Origin: Acidobacteriota bacterium
Lineage (GTDB): Bacteria > Acidobacteriota > Terriglobia > Acidoferrales > UBA7541
DNA: 7,686 nucleotides
NCBI GenBank assembly: GCA_019239815.1
Contig: JAFAZL010000194.1
Coordinates: 1-7,686 of the forward strand
Reading direction: 5' to 3'
Shown: positions 5,992-7,686 of the stretch, in pieces
How the letters are laid out: each line of letters starts with the position of its first letter
How positions within the stretch are numbered: position 1 is the first letter of the stretch
The notes under the pieces: generated by a model
The model's input: the letters and a program-made list of their open reading frames with translations, nothing else
Told to the model about the DNA's origin: nothing
The model's database searches: none
Made by a program: the position numbers and the translations under genes

Positions 5992-6707
5992 TGCGGCGCG
6001 CTGGGCACAAATTCGGACTCGCGCTGTGGGTTGCCGCGGCCGGTGTGTGCGCTGTTGCGCTGTGGTTTGCGAGCGGTATTGTTTGCGCGCAGCAAACGAT
6101 CGATCGCATCGTCGCCCGCGTCGACACCGACATCATTTTGCTCAGTGACGTCCGTGCTTTACAGCGCTACCAGCAACTCGTCGACGGCAAATCCGAAACC
6201 GACGCTCAGGTTCTCGATCGCCTGATCGATCAGTGGATCGTCCGCAACGAAGCCGACACCGCGCAATTCCCGCGTCCGACTCCCGACGCCATCGACAAAG
6301 GCGTCGAGCGCGTTGAGAAATCCTTCACTTCGCCGGAAGAGTACGAAACGAAAAAGAAGCAAGTTGGCTTGACCGACGCCGACGTGCGCAAGATGGTCGC
6401 GTTGCAAATGTATTTGAGCAATTACCTCGACTCGCGATTCCGCCCGTCGGTTCACGTCGAAGCGAAAGACATTCAGGATTTCTATGACAAATCCATAATT
6501 CCGCGCGCGCAGGCTCGCGGGCAGGAGGCGCCATCGCTCGACGCAGCACGCGATGTGATTCGCGAAGCTTTGATTCAAAGCGGTATCGATGAACAAGCCA
6601 ATCGGTGGCTCGCGGAAAGCCGCTCGCGCATCGTCGTCGAAAAAATGCCGGAGCAGCCCGAGAACTCCGAGAAGCCCGGGAAGCCCGAGAAGGATGAGAC
6701 GCCATGA
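5991..6707 (+). CDS. SurA-like periplasmic chaperone lacking a PPIase domain
   Basis: This is probably an exported chaperone that escorts unfolded outer-membrane proteins across the periplasm. It has 238 residues. Residues 1-33 form a signal peptide with a long hydrophobic core and likely cleavage VCA|QQ; the residues before Cys32 do not make a lipobox. TIDRIVARVDTDIILLSDV (36-54) is the typical opening of the SurA N-terminal domain, and its helical body continues to about residue 165. Where SurA proteins carry one or two parvulin domains, only a short link remains (IIPRAQARGQEAPSLD, 169-184). The chain then resumes the closing helix and strand (AARDVIREALIQ...WLAESRSRIVVEKM). An acidic Glu/Lys/Pro tail of 19 residues ends the protein. 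E. coli SurA is 428 residues. The ATG shares one base with the Omp85 stop. Only a weak GGGG lies upstream, suggesting coupled translation. The family is secure and the chaperone role is inferred. Confidence 0.85.
   Translation: MRRAGHKFGLALWVAAAGVCAVALWFASGIVCAQQTIDRIVARVDTDIILLSDVRALQRYQQLVDGKSETDAQVLDRLIDQWIVRNEADTAQFPRPTPDAIDKGVERVEKSFTSPEEYETKKKQVGLTDADVRKMVALQMYLSNYLDSRFRPSVHVEAKDIQDFYDKSIIPRAQARGQEAPSLDAARDVIREALIQSGIDEQANRWLAESRSRIVVEKMPEQPENSEKPGKPEKDETP
6651..6695 (+). repeat. Five degenerate 9-bp repeats carrying a ribosome binding site
   Basis: Units are GAGCAGCCC, GAGAACTCC, GAGAAGCCC, GGGAAGCCC and GAGAAGGAT. They encode the tripeptides EQP, ENS, EKP, GKP and EKD at the end of the SurA-like protein. 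The last unit contains AAGGA (6690-6694), nine bases before the ATG of the TamB-like gene, and is its likely Shine-Dalgarno. The array probably arose by slippage or local duplication. Confidence 0.6.
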
Positions 6708-7686
6708 GCGACACGAGGCGCCGCCATCCGATCTGGACCTGGGTCATCCACACGCCGTGGGTGCTCGCGGTGCTGTGCATTCTCGCGATCATAGGATTCT
6801 TTGGCAGCGGTGCGGGCAATCCGCTGATTCGCCGCTTGATCATCCAGCGCGTCGAAAGCATCACCGGCCGCAACGTCGAGGTGCGTACGGTTTCGATTCG
6901 ATGGCTTGCGCTGGGCGTCACGCTGAAGGGATTGGTCATCCACGGCAGCGAGCCGGCTACGACCGAGCCGCTATTCTCCGCCGAAGAGGCCCGCCTTGGT
7001 TTACGCGTCGATTCGTTTTGGGGACGCAAAGTTTCGCTCAATGATTTGCTGCTGGTGCAGCCGCGCGTGCACTTGCGCGTCGAGAAAAACGGTGCGTCCA
7101 ACGTGCCACTGCTGAATATGTCGCCGGGTGGCCCGCGTGGAAAATTTGGCGATACCGTGTTCGGTATGCGCGTGCAGCACGTGCGCATCGACGACGGCTG
7201 GATTCTCTATAACGACGTCAAGACTCCGATGGCTGTTGAAGGCGGCGAACTGCAGTTCGTCGTCAATCTTGGCGGCACGCCGCAGCGGCCCATTTACACC
7301 GGAACCTTCGATTGGAAGTCGTTTCAATTCACCTCCGAAAGTTTTTGGCCGATTCCGGTGAGCGTGGCTTCGACGTTCACGCTCACACCGAATGGCTTCA
7401 CGATCGAACAGGCAAACGTCGAAGCGATGCGCTCGCATTTTGACGGGCACATCGAGATGACCAATTTCGAAAATCCCAGCTGGAGCTTCCGCTATCGCGG
7501 CTGGGTCAATCTGCTGGATTTGCGACAAGCGCTGCGTTCCCAGGAAACGCCAACGGGCTTGGTCGATGTGCGCGGTCAGGCGACGTACGCGGATGGCAAA
7601 TTCAAAGGCACTGGAAGTTACGCGGGCTCGGACATCACGCTGACCTATCAGCCGATCTTTCACGCCTCGGGCGTCTCGAGCCGCGG
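6704..7686 (+). CDS. TamB/AsmA-like protein, N-terminal 327 residues, open at window end
   Basis: This is probably an inner-membrane-anchored bridge protein of the AsmA/TamB repeating-beta-groove group, which spans the periplasm and works with an Omp85 partner or in lipid transport. The ATG overlaps the stop of the SurA-like gene as ATGA, with AAGGA nine bases upstream. The frame stays open for 983 bases to the edge. A basic N-terminus (RRRH) precedes one hydrophobic segment (about 14-34, containing VLAVLCILAIIGFFG). The N-terminal pattern of this superfamily follows: RVESITGRNVEV, a short strand run to LKGLVIHG, PLFSAEEARLGLRVDSFWGRKVSLNDLLL, then VQPRVHLRVEKNGASNVPLL. From about residue 160 the chain is alternating hydrophobic beta strands (VQHVRIDDGWILYND, ELQFVVNLGG, STFTLTPNGFTIEQANVEA). 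TamB proteins usually exceed 1200 residues, so most of it lies to the right. The C-terminal DUF490 domain that would separate TamB from other AsmA-like proteins is not visible. Confidence 0.82.
   Translation, partial: MSDTRRRHPIWTWVIHTPWVLAVLCILAIIGFFGSGAGNPLIRRLIIQRVESITGRNVEVRTVSIRWLALGVTLKGLVIHGSEPATTEPLFSAEEARLGLRVDSFWGRKVSLNDLLLVQPRVHLRVEKNGASNVPLLNMSPGGPRGKFGDTVFGMRVQHVRIDDGWILYNDVKTPMAVEGGELQFVVNLGGTPQRPIYTGTFDWKSFQFTSESFWPIPVSVASTFTLTPNGFTIEQANVEAMRSHFDGHIEMTNFENPSWSFRYRGWVNLLDLRQALRSQETPTGLVDVRGQATYADGKFKGTGSYAGSDITLTYQPIFHASGVSSR

Noticed and set aside
6081..6095. Lipoprotein signal in the SurA-like protein (Cys32)
   Set aside because: The residues before the Cys are Gly-Ile-Val, with no small residue at the -1 position, so it does not fit a lipobox. 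VCA|QQ fits ordinary signal-peptidase cleavage better.
6325..7663. Two long minus-strand open frames (6325-7188 and 7001-7663) opposite the SurA-like and TamB-like genes
   Set aside because: The plus strand carries a coherent SurA-like core followed by a TamB-like N-terminus with coupled start and Shine-Dalgarno. The minus-strand products are Arg/Ser-rich or patternless.

Overview
This window reads as ordinary chromosomal DNA of a diderm, fairly GC-rich bacterium. The best guess is Acidobacteriota. That guess is inference: it rests on the multi-POTRA Omp85 / SurA-like / TamB-like run, on a small CxxxxC...CxxH protein that resembles a family I associate with that phylum, and on codon use. No rRNA or marker gene fixes the taxon. 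I see no mobile element, CRISPR array, tRNA or rRNA.

Region 1 (1-1060, minus strand) is the head of an arginine biosynthesis operon. The repressor gene argR comes first, and argC follows it through a 4-base GTGA overlap and runs off the left edge. In front of argR lies a good sigma-70-type promoter whose -10 sits inside an ARG-box-like palindrome (1020-1035). A second, perfect TATAAT lies so close to the ATG that its transcript would be nearly leaderless. Arginine-loaded ArgR probably represses its own operon here.

Region 2 (1061-1602) holds one small plus-strand gene, 115 codons, with an N-terminal zinc-finger-like Cys/His cluster and no recognised function. A weak hairpin plus T-run follows it. 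The 87-bp gap to the next gene is convergent and otherwise featureless.

Region 3 (1603-2631, minus strand) is a ThiF/MoeB-type adenylyltransferase with a complete ATP site, catalytic Cys, zinc Cys pairs and a C-terminal extension of the kind seen in ThiF proteins. No ThiS or MoaD partner gene is in the window. A 108-bp divergent spacer separates it from region 4.

Region 4 (2740-7686, plus strand) is an outer-membrane biogenesis operon of three translationally overlapping genes. The first encodes a very long Omp85 protein (BamA/TamA class, about seven POTRA repeats plus barrel). The second encodes a SurA-like periplasmic chaperone that has no parvulin domain. The third is the start of a TamB/AsmA-like protein, open at the right edge. 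Together they look like a combined chaperone, barrel-insertase and inter-membrane bridge module.

The most interesting signals are in region 4. They are the merged BAM/TAM-like gene order, the reduced SurA, the seven POTRAs, and a set of only four cysteines in the Omp85 that all fall in its last two predicted extracellular loops. I found no clearly novel system. These are variations on known machinery.
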